Assembly (NCBI RefSeq): GCF_000931935.2
Contig: NZ_AZAC01000010.1
Location: forward strand, 163,100-227,099
DNA: 64,000 nucleotides
Source: Dethiosulfatarculus sandiegensis
Lineage (GTDB): Bacteria > Desulfobacterota > Desulfarculia > Desulfarculales > Desulfarculaceae
Direction of reading: 5' to 3'
A model generated the notes under the pieces. That model was not told where the DNA came from and searched no databases. It saw only the letters and a list, made by a program, of their open reading frames with translations. Shown piece after piece: positions 16,759 to 26,472 of this stretch (position 1 is the stretch's first letter; every line of letters begins with the position of its first letter). Position numbers and translations under genes: made by a program.

Positions 16759-18843
16759 CTAGGCCAGCTGAAGCTGGGTGAACTCGGCCAGTTGGGCAAA
16801 GAGTTCGGCGATGTTGCTTAAGAGCGCAAGCCGGTTTTTGCGGACGTCTTCGTCTTTATCCATGACCAGAACTTGGTCAAAGAACTGGTCAATGGGGCCT
16901 TTAAGGGCTGAGATCTCCTGTAAAAAGGCCACATAGTCTCCATCGGCGAACCTGGCGGCGGCGGTTTCGCGCAGGGCCAGGAAGGCTTTGTGGAGTTCTT
17001 TTTCCGCCTGTTCGGTCATGACGCTTGCGCTGGGCTCTTCGCTCGGAACCTGGTCTTTTTCCTTGCGCAGTATATTCATCACCCTTTTCATGCCCACGGC
17101 CAGGGGCTTGAACTCAGGCGAATCCTTGACCTGGGCCAGGGCTTTGGCCCTTGCCTGGGTGAGGTAAAGATCGTCCATGCCCGCGGCCAAAACAGCCTGG
17201 GCCACGTCTGTGGGAACTCCCTGGTCAGTCAAAAGCCCCTGGAAGCGGGCGGCTATAAAGCCTTTCACATCTTCTTTGACCTCTGCTGCGGGGCGCTCGA
17301 GCCAGGGCTCCAGGGTCTCCAAAGCCTGATCCAAAGCAGTATTCAAAGAAAGGCGCAAGGATTTTTCCGTGAGGTTGCGCAAGATGGCCAGAGCCGCCCT
17401 GCGCAGGCCATAGGGATCTGCCGCGCCGCTGGGCTTCAGCCCCACGCCAAAGCAGCCGCAAAGGGTGTCGAGTCGGTCGGCCAGGCCGACAACCAGGCCG
17501 ATCATGCCCTGAGGCAAGGGGGAGTTGGCCCCACTCGGCAGATAGTGCTCGTAAACAGCCTGGGCAACCACCGGGTCCTCGTTGTCCTTAAGGGCATAAT
17601 CAGCCCCAACCTGACCCTGCAGGTCCGGGAACTCGCCGACCATCTCGGTAACCAGGTCGCACTTGCACAAACGGCAGGCCCTTTCAACCTGGGCGCACTG
17701 GGATTCATCCATGCCCAGAACCCGGCAGATATGGGCCGCAACCTTGGTGAAGCGCTCCACCTTGTCAAAGCTGGTGCCCAGCTTGGCATGGTAGGTGACG
17801 GTTTTAAGCTCTTCCAGGCGGTTGATCAAAGGCTCTTTGGTGTCTTCGTCCAGGAAGAAGCGGGCGTCGGCCAGCCTGGCCCTCAGCACCCTTTCATGAC
17901 CCTGGGCCACCACGGCCAGATCCTTGGGACGGGTGTTGTTAACCGCCACAAAGGCGGGCAGAAGATTGCCGTCCGTGTCTTCCAGGGCAAAATAGCGCTG
18001 GTGGGAGCGCATGGCGCTGATGATCACCGGCCTGGGGACCTCCAGAAATTCCTGATCAAAGCCGCCCTTGCAGGCCACGGGCAGTTCCACCAGGTTGGAG
18101 ACCTCGGTCAAGAGCTCCTCATCCGGCACCAGGCGTCCGCCTGCTTCGGCTGCCGCCTTTTCCACCTGTTCGGCCACCATTTCCCGCCTGCGCTCAGGGT
18201 CAAGGATCACAAAGGCTTCTTCCAGTTTGGACTGGTAGTCTTTTGCGTCCTTTACCTGAATCGGCTCCGGGGCCATGAAGCGGTGCCCCCTGGTTTGGTC
18301 GCCTGTTTTGATTCGGGCCACCCTGAAGGGAAGCACCTGGCCATCCAGGATGGCGACAAGCCAGTGGATGGGCCGGGCAAAGCGCATTTTCTGGTTGCCC
18401 CAACGCATGGTTTTGGGAAAGGAGAGCTTGTGCACCAGATCGGGCAGCAGCTGTGAAAGCACTTCCAGAGTGGGCCTGCCCGGAACATTGCGCACAAATC
18501 CAACCCTGGGGCCTTTTTCCGTGTCAATCTCCTTGAGGTCTGAGACATCCACGCCCTGGCCCTTGGCAAAACCCTGGGCCGCCCTGGTGGGCTGGCCGTT
18601 GGCGTCAAAAGCGTTTTTAACCGGAGGGCCCAAGAGGGTTTCATCCACATCGGGCTGACGGTCGATCAGGCCTTCGACAATAAGGGTCATCCGTCTGGGG
18701 GTGCCCATGGTGCGGATGGAGGTGTTTTCCAAACGCTCGTCTTTGAGCATCTGACCTGCCAGTGCGGCCATCTCCTTCAACACGGGAGGCAGAAAACGGG
18801 CAGGCATCTCCTCGGTGCCGATTTCAAATAAAAGCTCTGCCAT
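16759..18843 (-). CDS. glyS: Glycine--tRNA ligase beta subunit
   Basis: 694 residues starting at ATG 18843, which overlaps the glyQ stop (TAATG). The N-terminus ELLFEIGTEEMPARFLPPVL is diagnostic of bacterial GlyS; internal blocks such as FPKTMRWG, RPIHWLVAILDG and EFPDLQGQVGADYAL are also family hallmarks, and the C-terminus holds the anticodon-binding region. With GlyQ it forms the alpha2-beta2 enzyme that charges tRNA-Gly in the cytoplasm. Length is normal. A longer in-frame extension upstream lies inside glyQ and is not expected to be used. Confidence 0.97.
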   Translation of the reverse strand: MAELLFEIGTEEMPARFLPPVLKEMAALAGQMLKDERLENTSIRTMGTPRRMTLIVEGLIDRQPDVDETLLGPPVKNAFDANGQPTRAAQGFAKGQGVDVSDLKEIDTEKGPRVGFVRNVPGRPTLEVLSQLLPDLVHKLSFPKTMRWGNQKMRFARPIHWLVAILDGQVLPFRVARIKTGDQTRGHRFMAPEPIQVKDAKDYQSKLEEAFVILDPERRREMVAEQVEKAAAEAGGRLVPDEELLTEVSNLVELPVACKGGFDQEFLEVPRPVIISAMRSHQRYFALEDTDGNLLPAFVAVNNTRPKDLAVVAQGHERVLRARLADARFFLDEDTKEPLINRLEELKTVTYHAKLGTSFDKVERFTKVAAHICRVLGMDESQCAQVERACRLCKCDLVTEMVGEFPDLQGQVGADYALKDNEDPVVAQAVYEHYLPSGANSPLPQGMIGLVVGLADRLDTLCGCFGVGLKPSGAADPYGLRRAALAILRNLTEKSLRLSLNTALDQALETLEPWLERPAAEVKEDVKGFIAARFQGLLTDQGVPTDVAQAVLAAGMDDLYLTQARAKALAQVKDSPEFKPLAVGMKRVMNILRKEKDQVPSEEPSASVMTEQAEKELHKAFLALRETAAARFADGDYVAFLQEISALKGPIDQFFDQVLVMDKDEDVRKNRLALLSNIAELFAQLAEFTQLQLA

Positions 18844-19742
18844 TATTCCGCCTCCTTTTTCTTCAAAAGGGGATACCCCATCTCTTCGCGCTGGGCCAGA
18901 TAGGCTTCCGCGGCCATGCGGGCCAGATTCCGGATGCGGCCGATATAGCTGGTTCTCTGGGTGACGCTTATGGCCCCCCGGGCTTCCAGCATGTTGAAGG
19001 TGTGGGAGCATTTGAGGCAGTAGTCATAGCCCGGCAAAACCAGGCCCATTTTCAGGATTCTCTTTGATTCCTTTTCATAAAGGTCAAAGAGCTGCCAGAG
19101 CATATCCGTGTCCGCCTGCTCAAAGTTGTAGGTGGAGTGCTCCCACTCGCCCTTTTGGTGCACATCGCCGTATTTCAGGTTCTCGTTCCAGGCCAGGTCA
19201 TATACATTGTCAACCTGCTGCAGGTACATGGCAATGCGTTCCAGGCCATAGGTTAGCTCCACGCTGATGAGGTCCAAGTCCACTGAGCCCACCTGCTGGA
19301 AATAGGTGAACTGGGTGGCTTCCATGCCGTCCACCCAAACCTCCCAGCCCAGGCCCCAGGCGCCCAGGGTGGGGGATTCCCAGTCATCCTCCACAAAGCG
19401 GATATCATGCTCCAGGGGATGCAGACCCAGGGCCTTTAAGGAATCCAGGTAAAGCTCCTGGATGTTCAAGGGCGAGGGTTTGATCAACACCTGGTACTGG
19501 TAGTAGGCCTGCAGACGGTTGGGGTTCTCCCCATAGCGTCCGTCCGTGGGGCGGCGGCTGGGTTCCACATAGGCCACTTTCCAGGGTTCCGGTCCCAGAG
19601 CCCGGATGGTGGTGTGGGGGTTGAAGGTGCCTGCTCCCACTTCAATATCGTATGGCTGACCGATGAAACATCCCTGATCCGCCCAATAGCGATTCAGGGT
19701 CATGATCATCTCTTGAAAGGTCATTGGCGTGTTCTTGCTCAT
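18843..19742 (-). CDS. glyQ: Glycine--tRNA ligase alpha subunit
   Basis: 299 residues from ATG 19742, preferred over the TTG four codons upstream because GGAG lies six bases before it. [18 protein letters not shown], the catalytic block [19 protein letters not shown] and [17 protein letters not shown] are nearly invariant in GlyQ. It is the catalytic subunit that activates glycine. It is coupled to glyS by a one-base stop/start overlap. Confidence 0.98.
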   Translation of the reverse strand: MSKNTPMTFQEMIMTLNRYWADQGCFIGQPYDIEVGAGTFNPHTTIRALGPEPWKVAYVEPSRRPTDGRYGENPNRLQAYYQYQVLIKPSPLNIQELYLDSLKALGLHPLEHDIRFVEDDWESPTLGAWGLGWEVWVDGMEATQFTYFQQVGSVDLDLISVELTYGLERIAMYLQQVDNVYDLAWNENLKYGDVHQKGEWEHSTYNFEQADTDMLWQLFDLYEKESKRILKMGLVLPGYDYCLKCSHTFNMLEARGAISVTQRTSYIGRIRNLARMAAEAYLAQREEMGYPLLKKKEAE

Positions 19743-19868
19743 TTCCTGCTCCAATCACGCTCGTTGATTGCGAAGTCTGGATGCTAACACTCTCCGGCCC
19801 GGCTTGCAAGCCGCCGTGATTTGCTCCGGGATAAACATCCTTGAATAAGTTTGCCGAAAACAGGGCTC

Positions 19869-21167
19869 TTATTTTTTTCTGTTTTTTAACGCCCGGGCAT
19901 CGGGCGTGAAAAGATACAGAACCGTAACCAGGGCCAGGCAGGCCGCTCCAACATAAAAAATGGGCGCGAAACCTTCCGGTCCGGTGATGCCCTTGGGATC
20001 TCCCTGGATCACCAGGCCCAGGGCCTGGGTGAAGATTGCGCTTCCCATCATGGTAAACAGGTTTATACCTGTCATGGCACGGGCGGTCATCTCCGGCGGG
20101 GCCAGTTCCTTTATATGGGCGTACATGATCTGACCCGGCCCTGAAAAGAACCCGATCAGGAAAAACATGAAATAGACCAGTAAATGACTTATATCCTTGC
20201 TCCAAAAGGCAATGGATAGGCTTATCAGGGCCGAGATGATAAGTGAGGGCCAGATCACATGCTTGCGGGAAAGCAGCACCCGGTCGCTTAAGCGGCCGCT
20301 CAAGGGCATGCCGATCATAAGCCCCACGCCCATCCAGAAAAGGGCGTTTCCGGTTGAGATCTGGTCCCAGCCCAGGCCGTATATGAGAAAAGGTCCTGCC
20401 CAAAGGCCTTGAATGGCCACAAAAAAGCCGTAGCGCACAAAGGTGGACCAGCTGATGGCCCAAAAGGAATAGGTCTTGAACAGGTTGAAAAGCCCTTTCG
20501 GCGATGCGGCGTTGCCGCTTTCCGAAACCCAGCTTTGAGGCCTGTTGCGCACCACCATAAACAGGAAAACCACCTGCACAAAATTCAGGGCGGCCAGGCT
20601 GTAAAAGGTCCCCCGCCAGCCCAGGAGTTCAGCCGCAAAGGCCAGGGGGGTGGTGGCCAGGATATTGCCCAGTGTGCCCAAAGCGGTTATCAGGCCGGAA
20701 ACAAAGCCAAAGCGGTTGATCGGAAACCAGGAAGCCATCAGGGTGAGCGAGCCCATGAGGTTGCAGCTCATGCCAACCCCCAAAAGCAGCCTGCCAAGCA
20801 TGGCCTGCCAGGGGGCTTCGGCCGAGGCAAAGGTCAGGGCCCCGGCCACGCCGGTGAGCCCCAGTCCGGTCATGATGATTCTGGGGCCGTAGCGGTCCAG
20901 CGCCAAACCCAGGGGAATTTGGCTCAAGGCAAAGGCATAGAAAAAGGCGGCGGCCAGCTGCCCCAGCTCCGCGCTGGTAAGTCCCAGCTCACTGGTGAGT
21001 TGAGGGGTGATAACCGCTGTGGATACCCGGTAGAATAAAGAGAGCAGAAAGCCGAAGCTGGTGAGGGTCAAAATACCCCAGCGCCTTTTGCTTTGAGGGG
21101 CCGGGTCAAAGGCCGGATCCAGGCTGTATGTTTCAGGGCAGGAAGGTTGGGGATCTGTGCGCTTCAT
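19869..21167 (-). CDS. Major facilitator superfamily transporter
   Basis: 432 residues with 12 predicted spans in two six-helix halves. Between helices 2 and 3 it has ALDRYGPRIIMTG, and between helices 8 and 9 SGRLSDRVLLSRKH, both versions of the MFS loop motif. ATG 21167 is preferred to the TTG at 21188. Substrate cannot be inferred; a helix-4 block with Met/Asn (GVGMSCNLMGSLTLMASWFP) resembles anion and sugar-phosphate carriers. It is monocistronic, with era starting divergently 210 bases away. Confidence 0.88.
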   Translation of the reverse strand: MKRTDPQPSCPETYSLDPAFDPAPQSKRRWGILTLTSFGFLLSLFYRVSTAVITPQLTSELGLTSAELGQLAAAFFYAFALSQIPLGLALDRYGPRIIMTGLGLTGVAGALTFASAEAPWQAMLGRLLLGVGMSCNLMGSLTLMASWFPINRFGFVSGLITALGTLGNILATTPLAFAAELLGWRGTFYSLAALNFVQVVFLFMVVRNRPQSWVSESGNAASPKGLFNLFKTYSFWAISWSTFVRYGFFVAIQGLWAGPFLIYGLGWDQISTGNALFWMGVGLMIGMPLSGRLSDRVLLSRKHVIWPSLIISALISLSIAFWSKDISHLLVYFMFFLIGFFSGPGQIMYAHIKELAPPEMTARAMTGINLFTMMGSAIFTQALGLVIQGDPKGITGPEGFAPIFYVGAACLALVTVLYLFTPDARALKNRKK

Positions 21168-21377
21168 TTGGTTTTCCGCTCTACCCAAATCTAAAAAAAC
21201 ACGCCCGGCTCCTGGATAATACCCGTAGCCGGGAAAAAAAGACTATTCCAATCAAGTCAAAGGGAAAGATGTATAAGCAATTTTACCCCAAAGATAGAGA
21301 ACTTCATACCCTTTGCAGGGTTCTTTTTGGCCGGACTTTGGTTGACAACCCAGAGTTTTAGGGCATAACAGGTAATC

Positions 21378-22274
21378 ATGAAAAGCGGATTCATAGCCAT
21401 AGCAGGGGCCCCGAATGTGGGCAAGTCGACCTTTTTGAACCAGGTCCTTGGTTTCAAATTGGCCATTACCAGTGATAAACCCCAGACCACCCGCCACAGG
21501 CTCTTGGGCGTGCACAATGACCGGAAAGAGGATCTACAGATAGTCTTTCTGGACACTCCCGGTCTGCACGATCCGGACAAGCCTTTGAACAGGGTTTTGG
21601 TGGACACCGCCATGGCGGCCCTGGAAGACGTGGACGCTGTGCTCTTTATGGCCGACGTCACCAGAAAGGGTTTGGAGGCCTCGCAAAAGGTCGCTGAACT
21701 TTTACAGAAAAGTAAAAAACCCACCCTTTTGGCAGTTAATAAGATTGATCTTCTACCCCAGAAAAAGGCGCTTTTTCCCATCCTGGACCAGGCAAATTCC
21801 TGGGGAGAGTGGAGTGCCCTGGTGCCGATCAGCGCCATGAAAGGCGACGGCTGCGAGCTGGTGGTATCTGAGTTGGCCGGGCTTTTGCCCGAGGGAGACC
21901 CGCTTTTCCCGCCTGATGTGATAACCGACTTGAGCATGCGTTTTCTGGCTGCCGAGATGATCAGGGAAAAGGTCTTCCGCTTGACCGAAAGGGAGGTCCC
22001 CTATTCAGTGGCCGTGACAGTGGATGAGTTCCTGGAGCCCGAGGAAGAAGACGGCACCACAGCCATAAGCGCCACCATCCATGTGGAGAGATCCGGCCAA
22101 AAGGCCATCATCATCGGCAAGCGCGGGTCCATGATCAAGAAAATCGGCACCAAGGCCAGGGAAGACCTGGAAACCATGATAGGCACCAAGGTTTTTCTGG
22201 ATCTTTTTGTGCGGGTGGAGCCCAAATGGTCCACCAATGCCGGCGGCCTGCGCAAGATGGGTTTTGACTCTTAA
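21378..22274 (+). CDS. era: Ribosome-associated GTPase Era
   Basis: 298 residues with all G motifs: GAPNVGKST (G1, residues 9-17), TTRHR (G2), DTPGL (G3), NKID (G4) and SAMKGDG (G5), followed by a KH RNA-binding domain with IIIGKRGSMIKKIG. Era binds 16S rRNA near its 3' end and helps small-subunit maturation. Length is typical. A weak sigma-70-like pair (TTGACA at 21342 and CATAAC 16 bases later) ends only eight bases before the ATG. Confidence 0.97.
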   Translation: MKSGFIAIAGAPNVGKSTFLNQVLGFKLAITSDKPQTTRHRLLGVHNDRKEDLQIVFLDTPGLHDPDKPLNRVLVDTAMAALEDVDAVLFMADVTRKGLEASQKVAELLQKSKKPTLLAVNKIDLLPQKKALFPILDQANSWGEWSALVPISAMKGDGCELVVSELAGLLPEGDPLFPPDVITDLSMRFLAAEMIREKVFRLTEREVPYSVAVTVDEFLEPEEEDGTTAISATIHVERSGQKAIIIGKRGSMIKKIGTKAREDLETMIGTKVFLDLFVRVEPKWSTNAGGLRKMGFDS

Positions 22275-22306
22275 GTCAGACAGGTGATAAGTAAATAAAC
22301 CACGGC

Positions 22307-22909
22307 TCAGGGCAGGTGCCCCGGGCCCCACATAGGCCGGCAATGTCCGGCCTTTATTTCTTTGATCAAGTCCTTCATGCCGGTGATCGGATAATCGAAA
22401 TTCGTCACCACCCGCCCCAGTTCATCCAGGGCATGGGCATCGCTTCCTCCCAGCATGATTTTACCCTTGGCCTGCCCCAGCCCCAGGGCAAGCCGGTTTT
22501 CCCCGGACTGATTGCGACCGTTGATCCCTTCGATATAGGCCACATAGGGTTTGTTTAAAAGGGCAAGCTCCACCGAACGGTTTTTGCGAAAGGGATGCGC
22601 GGCAATGGTAATGCCGTTATTGTCTTCCACCTGATTGATCAGATCCGGGGCGTCAAGGTCCGAGGCAAGCTGCAGGTTATCTCCCAAAACCAAAAAATCA
22701 CCCTGATCTGTGGCATATTCCATACCCACCAGGAGCATCAGCCCGTCCGGTTGTAAACCCGGCCTTACCCAGCGCATTGCTTCAGTGGTGTCATGGTCTG
22801 TGATCAGGACTCCATCCAGGCCTTTTCGTCGGGCATGCGCCAGAATATCGCCCAAAAGCAGCCTGCTGCAGGCCGAGTAGGTGGTGTGCACGTGAAGATC
22901 AAAGAGCAT
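22307..22909 (-). CDS. PHP-domain metal-dependent phosphoesterase
   Basis: 200 residues from ATG 22909 (AAAGGA six bases upstream; a TTG eight codons further up is less likely). PHP metal-binding motifs are visible: DLHVHTTYSA, ITDHDT, AHPFR and GGSDAH. This fits the short TrpH/RNase AM-like branch, which cleaves 5' nucleotides from oligonucleotides or nucleotide bisphosphates, though exact substrate is unclear. Tail-to-tail with era. Confidence 0.88.
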   Translation of the reverse strand: MLFDLHVHTTYSACSRLLLGDILAHARRKGLDGVLITDHDTTEAMRWVRPGLQPDGLMLLVGMEYATDQGDFLVLGDNLQLASDLDAPDLINQVEDNNGITIAAHPFRKNRSVELALLNKPYVAYIEGINGRNQSGENRLALGLGQAKGKIMLGGSDAHALDELGRVVTNFDYPITGMKDLIKEIKAGHCRPMWGPGHLP

Positions 22910-23092
22910 GTTGTTCCTTTTTGCTGAATTCAACAGGAAAATTCAATTACGGTTCTTTCCGTACGCTCCCCGGGTAAAATAAACTTGTTGCCATTATTAA
23001 TTGTATGCTTTTTTAAAAATAGGGTCTTGCTTCTTAAAAGCAAACCCTGAACCGCATTCCGATTAACAAGTCATTTAAACAGGGGGTGTTAA

Positions 23093-24415
23093 TTGCCCAG
23101 CCGCTGTTTACTGGTTCTTTTGGATGGCCTTTCGGACCGCTCCCACAAAGCGCTGGCCGGAGATACGCCTTTGGCCTTTGCCCACACCCCCAACCTGGAC
23201 CGGCTTGCCGGTTTGGGCTCAACCGGGCTTTATCACGGGGCCATGGTGGGCCAGGCCCTGCCGAGTGAAGAGGCCCATTTCAGCCTTTTCGGCTATTCTC
23301 CGGCCGAGTTTCCGGGCCGAGGGCTCCTGGAGGCCATGGGTGCGGAGATAGATATAACCGAAAATCGGGTATATCTCCTGGCCCGCCTTTTAAGCCTTTT
23401 TGATAATCAGGGCAGGCTGCTGGTAAAGGAATATAAACCTGCCCTTGCCCAAGAGGCGGCAGCGGAACTTTTTCAACAGATTGAACGATTCAGTGACCTG
23501 GGCATGGAGGCCCGCCTGGTCCCCACCAAGGGCCTGGAGTCTGTTCTGGTCCTGGGGCCGGAGGCCAGCCCGCATATCTCGGATTCAAGCCCTCTTGGCC
23601 CGGGCAAGAACCTGCAAAAGGTCCTGCCCCTGGCTAAAGCGTCAGACCCGGCCCTGGCCGAGAAAACAGCCGGGTTTTTGAACCGCTACCTGCTCTGGTC
23701 TTATGAAACCCTGAAAGAATTTGGAGTTAAAAGGGAGCTTGTCAAGGCCGGTGAAAACCCGGTGAACGGACTGGCCACCCAAAGGCCGGGCCAGGTGCGG
23801 CCGGTGCAGCCTTTTGAGGAAAGATGGGGGCTGAAAGGGGCCATTGTGGCCTCAGGGCTCATCTATCTGGGGCTGGGCCGCCTGCTCGGCATGCGGGCCA
23901 GGGCGGTTGGCGAGACCGATAACTGTGCAAAGGATCTGGCCCAGCGTTTGGAAGAAGGGCTTTTTTTGCTTAAGGACCATGATTTTGTGCATGTCCACAC
24001 CAAGGCTCCGGATGAGGCGGGCCATAAAAAAGACCCTATGCTCAAAAAAAGCATTATCGAAAACCTGGATAAGGGGTTCGGTGGCTTGATGGAGAGAATT
24101 TTGGATGACCCGGAGCTGTTGGTGGTGGTCACCTCTGATCACGCCACCCCTTCGGCAGGCCCTTTGATCCATTCCGGGGAGCCGGTGCCCTTTTTATGTG
24201 TGGGCAACGGAGTTTGGCAAGACCAGGTGGAGAGGTTCGACGAGGTTAGTTGCGCAGCCGGGGCTTTTGGCCTTTTGCGGGGCCCTGAGTTGATGCATCT
24301 GCTGCTTAACTGGCTGGACCGGGTGAAATTAAGGGGGCTTTTTGACACGGCCCATGACCAGCCTTATTGGCCGGGCAATGCTGTTCCCCTTACCTTGCCG
24401 GGAAAAGGAGGCTGA
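23093..24415 (+). CDS. Archaeal-type 2,3-bisphosphoglycerate-independent phosphoglycerate mutase-like protein
   Basis: 440 residues of the alkaline phosphatase superfamily. TTG start at 23093 with AGGGGG six bases upstream. Metal and nucleophile motifs: VLLDGLSDR, HTPNLDRLA, the Ser block LPSEEAHFSLFGYSP (ApgM often has GSD before the Ala), HVHTKAPDEAGH and VVTSDHATPS. It should interconvert 3- and 2-phosphoglycerate, but the altered nucleophile block allows a related phosphotransfer role. It ends two bases before the start of the NMN adenylyltransferase gene, so the two are co-transcribed. Confidence 0.85.
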   Translation: MPSRCLLVLLDGLSDRSHKALAGDTPLAFAHTPNLDRLAGLGSTGLYHGAMVGQALPSEEAHFSLFGYSPAEFPGRGLLEAMGAEIDITENRVYLLARLLSLFDNQGRLLVKEYKPALAQEAAAELFQQIERFSDLGMEARLVPTKGLESVLVLGPEASPHISDSSPLGPGKNLQKVLPLAKASDPALAEKTAGFLNRYLLWSYETLKEFGVKRELVKAGENPVNGLATQRPGQVRPVQPFEERWGLKGAIVASGLIYLGLGRLLGMRARAVGETDNCAKDLAQRLEEGLFLLKDHDFVHVHTKAPDEAGHKKDPMLKKSIIENLDKGFGGLMERILDDPELLVVVTSDHATPSAGPLIHSGEPVPFLCVGNGVWQDQVERFDEVSCAAGAFGLLRGPELMHLLLNWLDRVKLRGLFDTAHDQPYWPGNAVPLTLPGKGG

Positions 24416-24417
24416 CA

Positions 24418-24984
24418 GTGCACGATCTGGGAGTGATACACGGCAGGTTTCAGGTCTTGCACAATGATCACCTGAAATACCTTCTGGCCGGTAAAGAGCG
24501 TTGTAAACACCTGGTGGTGGGGATAACCAATCCGGATCCCCGCGCAACCGCCGAAGACAAGGCAGACCCCAACCGGGCCTCTCTGACTGCCAATCCCCTA
24601 ACCTGGTATCAGCGCATGGTGATCATAAGAGAGACCCTCTTGGCCCAAGGGCTTTTGGCCGCTGAATTCACCCTGGCGCCTTTTCCCATAAACCTACCGG
24701 AGCTCATACCCTGTTACCTGCCCATGGACGGGGTGTTTTTTCTGACTATTTATGATCAGTGGGGAGAGAAAAAATTGGCCCTTTTCAAGTCCCTGGGGCT
24801 GAAGACGGAAGTCATGTGGAGGCGGCCCATAGAGGAAAAGGGGGTTAGCTCAACCAGGGTGCGTAAGCTCATGGCTTCAGGAGAGCCCTGGGAGCACCTG
24901 GTTCCCAAGGCCGCCTGCCGGGTGATGAATGAAATGGACGTACCCGGCATTGTCAGATCCCTACATAAAAAGAACAGGTATTAA
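24418..24984 (+). CDS. Nicotinamide/nicotinate-nucleotide adenylyltransferase
   Basis: 188 residues from GTG 24418, chosen for the AGGAGG seven bases upstream. The nucleotidyltransferase signature appears as GRFQVLHNDHLKYL (residues 9-22); the usual HxGH is HNDH, so the glycine is Asp17. The second signature is VSSTRVRKLM. The layout resembles the archaeal-type NMNAT group (NadM-like) rather than NadD. It should make NAD or its deamido form from the mononucleotide and ATP. It converges with mqnE, the stops lying five bases apart. Confidence 0.82.
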   Translation: MHDLGVIHGRFQVLHNDHLKYLLAGKERCKHLVVGITNPDPRATAEDKADPNRASLTANPLTWYQRMVIIRETLLAQGLLAAEFTLAPFPINLPELIPCYLPMDGVFFLTIYDQWGEKKLALFKSLGLKTEVMWRRPIEEKGVSSTRVRKLMASGEPWEHLVPKAACRVMNEMDVPGIVRSLHKKNRY

Positions 24985-24989
24985 AAGGC

Positions 24990-26150
24990 CTAATCGTAAA
25001 TCGGCCGGTAGTAGCTGTCTCTGCGAACCGCCTTGAGCCCGGCTGCCTGGATCATCTTGAGGAGTTGGGGTTCGGTGAGTCCCTGGGCAGTGGTTGCCCC
25101 GGCATCGTGACTTATATGTTCTTCCACCACCGTGCCTTCCAGATCATCCGCTCCAAAAAGCAGTGCAAGCTGGGCCAGTTTGCGCCCCAACATCACCCAA
25201 TAGGATTTAATGTGGGGGAAGTTGTCCAACAAGAGCCTGCTTACCGCGACCACCCTGAGGTCGTCCAAGCCCGTGGTGGGCTCCAGATCACTTAAGAAGG
25301 TGTTGGTGGGGTGAAAGGAAAGCGGAATAAAGGCGTTGAACCCGCCGGTTAAGTCCTGCTGCTCTCTCAAGGCCAAAAGATGATCCACCCTTTCTTCCGG
25401 GGTTTCTATGTGGCCGTAGAGCAGGGTTGCGTTGGTGGGGATGCCCCTTTTGTGGGCCAGGGCCGAGACTTCAAGCCAGCGTTTGCCCGAGGCTTTTCGA
25501 GGGCAGAGCTCCTGCCTGACCCTGGGGGAGAAGACCTCTGCTCCTCCGCCGGTCAAGGCCCCCAGCCCGGCCAGGATCAGGGCGTCGAGCACCTCTTCAG
25601 CCGACAGGCCGGAGACTCTGGCAATGTGGTCTATCTCCACCGCCGTGAAAGCCTTTAAGGCGGCGGTGGGATGCACCTTGGAGAGCGCCTGGAAAAGCTC
25701 CAGATAATAATCCAGGGTCAGGGTGGGGTGACAACCGCCTACAATGTGGAATTCGTCCACCTGGCCCTGGGGAATTTCGGCTGCCTTGGCCGCTGCCTCG
25801 GCCGGGGTCAGCAGGATGGCGCTCTCATGGTTTTCAGTGCGCCAAAAGGCGCAGAACCGGCACTGGTTGGCGCAGATATTTGTGTAATTCAGGTGACGGT
25901 TAAGAATGTAGTAGGTTTTGTCCTGGTTTTTGGCCTGACGGGCGGCCTGGGCCATTGCGCCGAGTCCATATATATCAGCTGTGGTCATTAATAAAAGACC
26001 GTCTTGACGGTTAAGGCGTTTGCCCTGGGCCAGTTTTTTGGCTGTGGGCAAAAGCTCCTTGTCCTGAATCTGGTTGGGGTCGAAATCCAGGGGCGGCAAA
26101 CAAGGGGCGGGCGGAAAACCGGTGGAATGAATATTTTTAGGTGCCAGCAC
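24990..26150 (-). CDS. mqnE: Aminofutalosine synthase MqnE (radical SAM)
   Basis: 386 residues, GTG start at 26150 (AAGGGA upstream). The radical SAM cluster is CANQCRFCAFW (CxxxCxxC). Downstream blocks typical of the MqnE/MqnC/CofH group include GGCHPTLTLDYYLELF, LTGGGAEVFSPRVR, TNATLLYGHIETPEERV and PLSFHPTNT. MqnE joins the chorismate-derived enol ether to SAM to give aminofutalosine, the first committed step of menaquinone synthesis by the futalosine route. MqnC is close in sequence, but the EEHISHDAGA motif near the C-terminus favours MqnE. Other mqn genes are not in this window. Confidence 0.85.
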   Translation of the reverse strand: MLAPKNIHSTGFPPAPCLPPLDFDPNQIQDKELLPTAKKLAQGKRLNRQDGLLLMTTADIYGLGAMAQAARQAKNQDKTYYILNRHLNYTNICANQCRFCAFWRTENHESAILLTPAEAAAKAAEIPQGQVDEFHIVGGCHPTLTLDYYLELFQALSKVHPTAALKAFTAVEIDHIARVSGLSAEEVLDALILAGLGALTGGGAEVFSPRVRQELCPRKASGKRWLEVSALAHKRGIPTNATLLYGHIETPEERVDHLLALREQQDLTGGFNAFIPLSFHPTNTFLSDLEPTTGLDDLRVVAVSRLLLDNFPHIKSYWVMLGRKLAQLALLFGADDLEGTVVEEHISHDAGATTAQGLTEPQLLKMIQAAGLKAVRRDSYYRPIYD

Positions 26151-26472
26151 GATAGATTCCCTTGTTTTAAGTTTTAAATAAAACCCTGTGAAATGCCTTG
26201 GCTGAATTTAACCTACTCTATATTTCATTTGGATTGTTGGCAATCATATAACGCAAAATATAAAATCACGGCCAGATTATCATCTGCCTGAATAAAAGTC
26301 ATCTTTTCTATTCCCGAGGTCGGATAACTGTAAATAATGAAACAATGTTTTATTTTCAGGATTAGGAAAATATTGGCGACGCCATGGCCGTTAAACTGTA
26401 AAAAGCTGCATTAAGACCTAAAAAATTTGTATTTTTAATAGGTTAAAACTTGGCTTCAAGGCCTTTTATGGG
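26151..26472. other. AT-rich intergenic region
   Basis: About 320 bases between mqnE and the radical SAM gene (both minus strand), more AT-rich than its surroundings. I see no gene and no clear hairpin; the mqnE promoter should lie at its right-hand side only if the upstream gene is separately transcribed. Confidence 0.4.
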
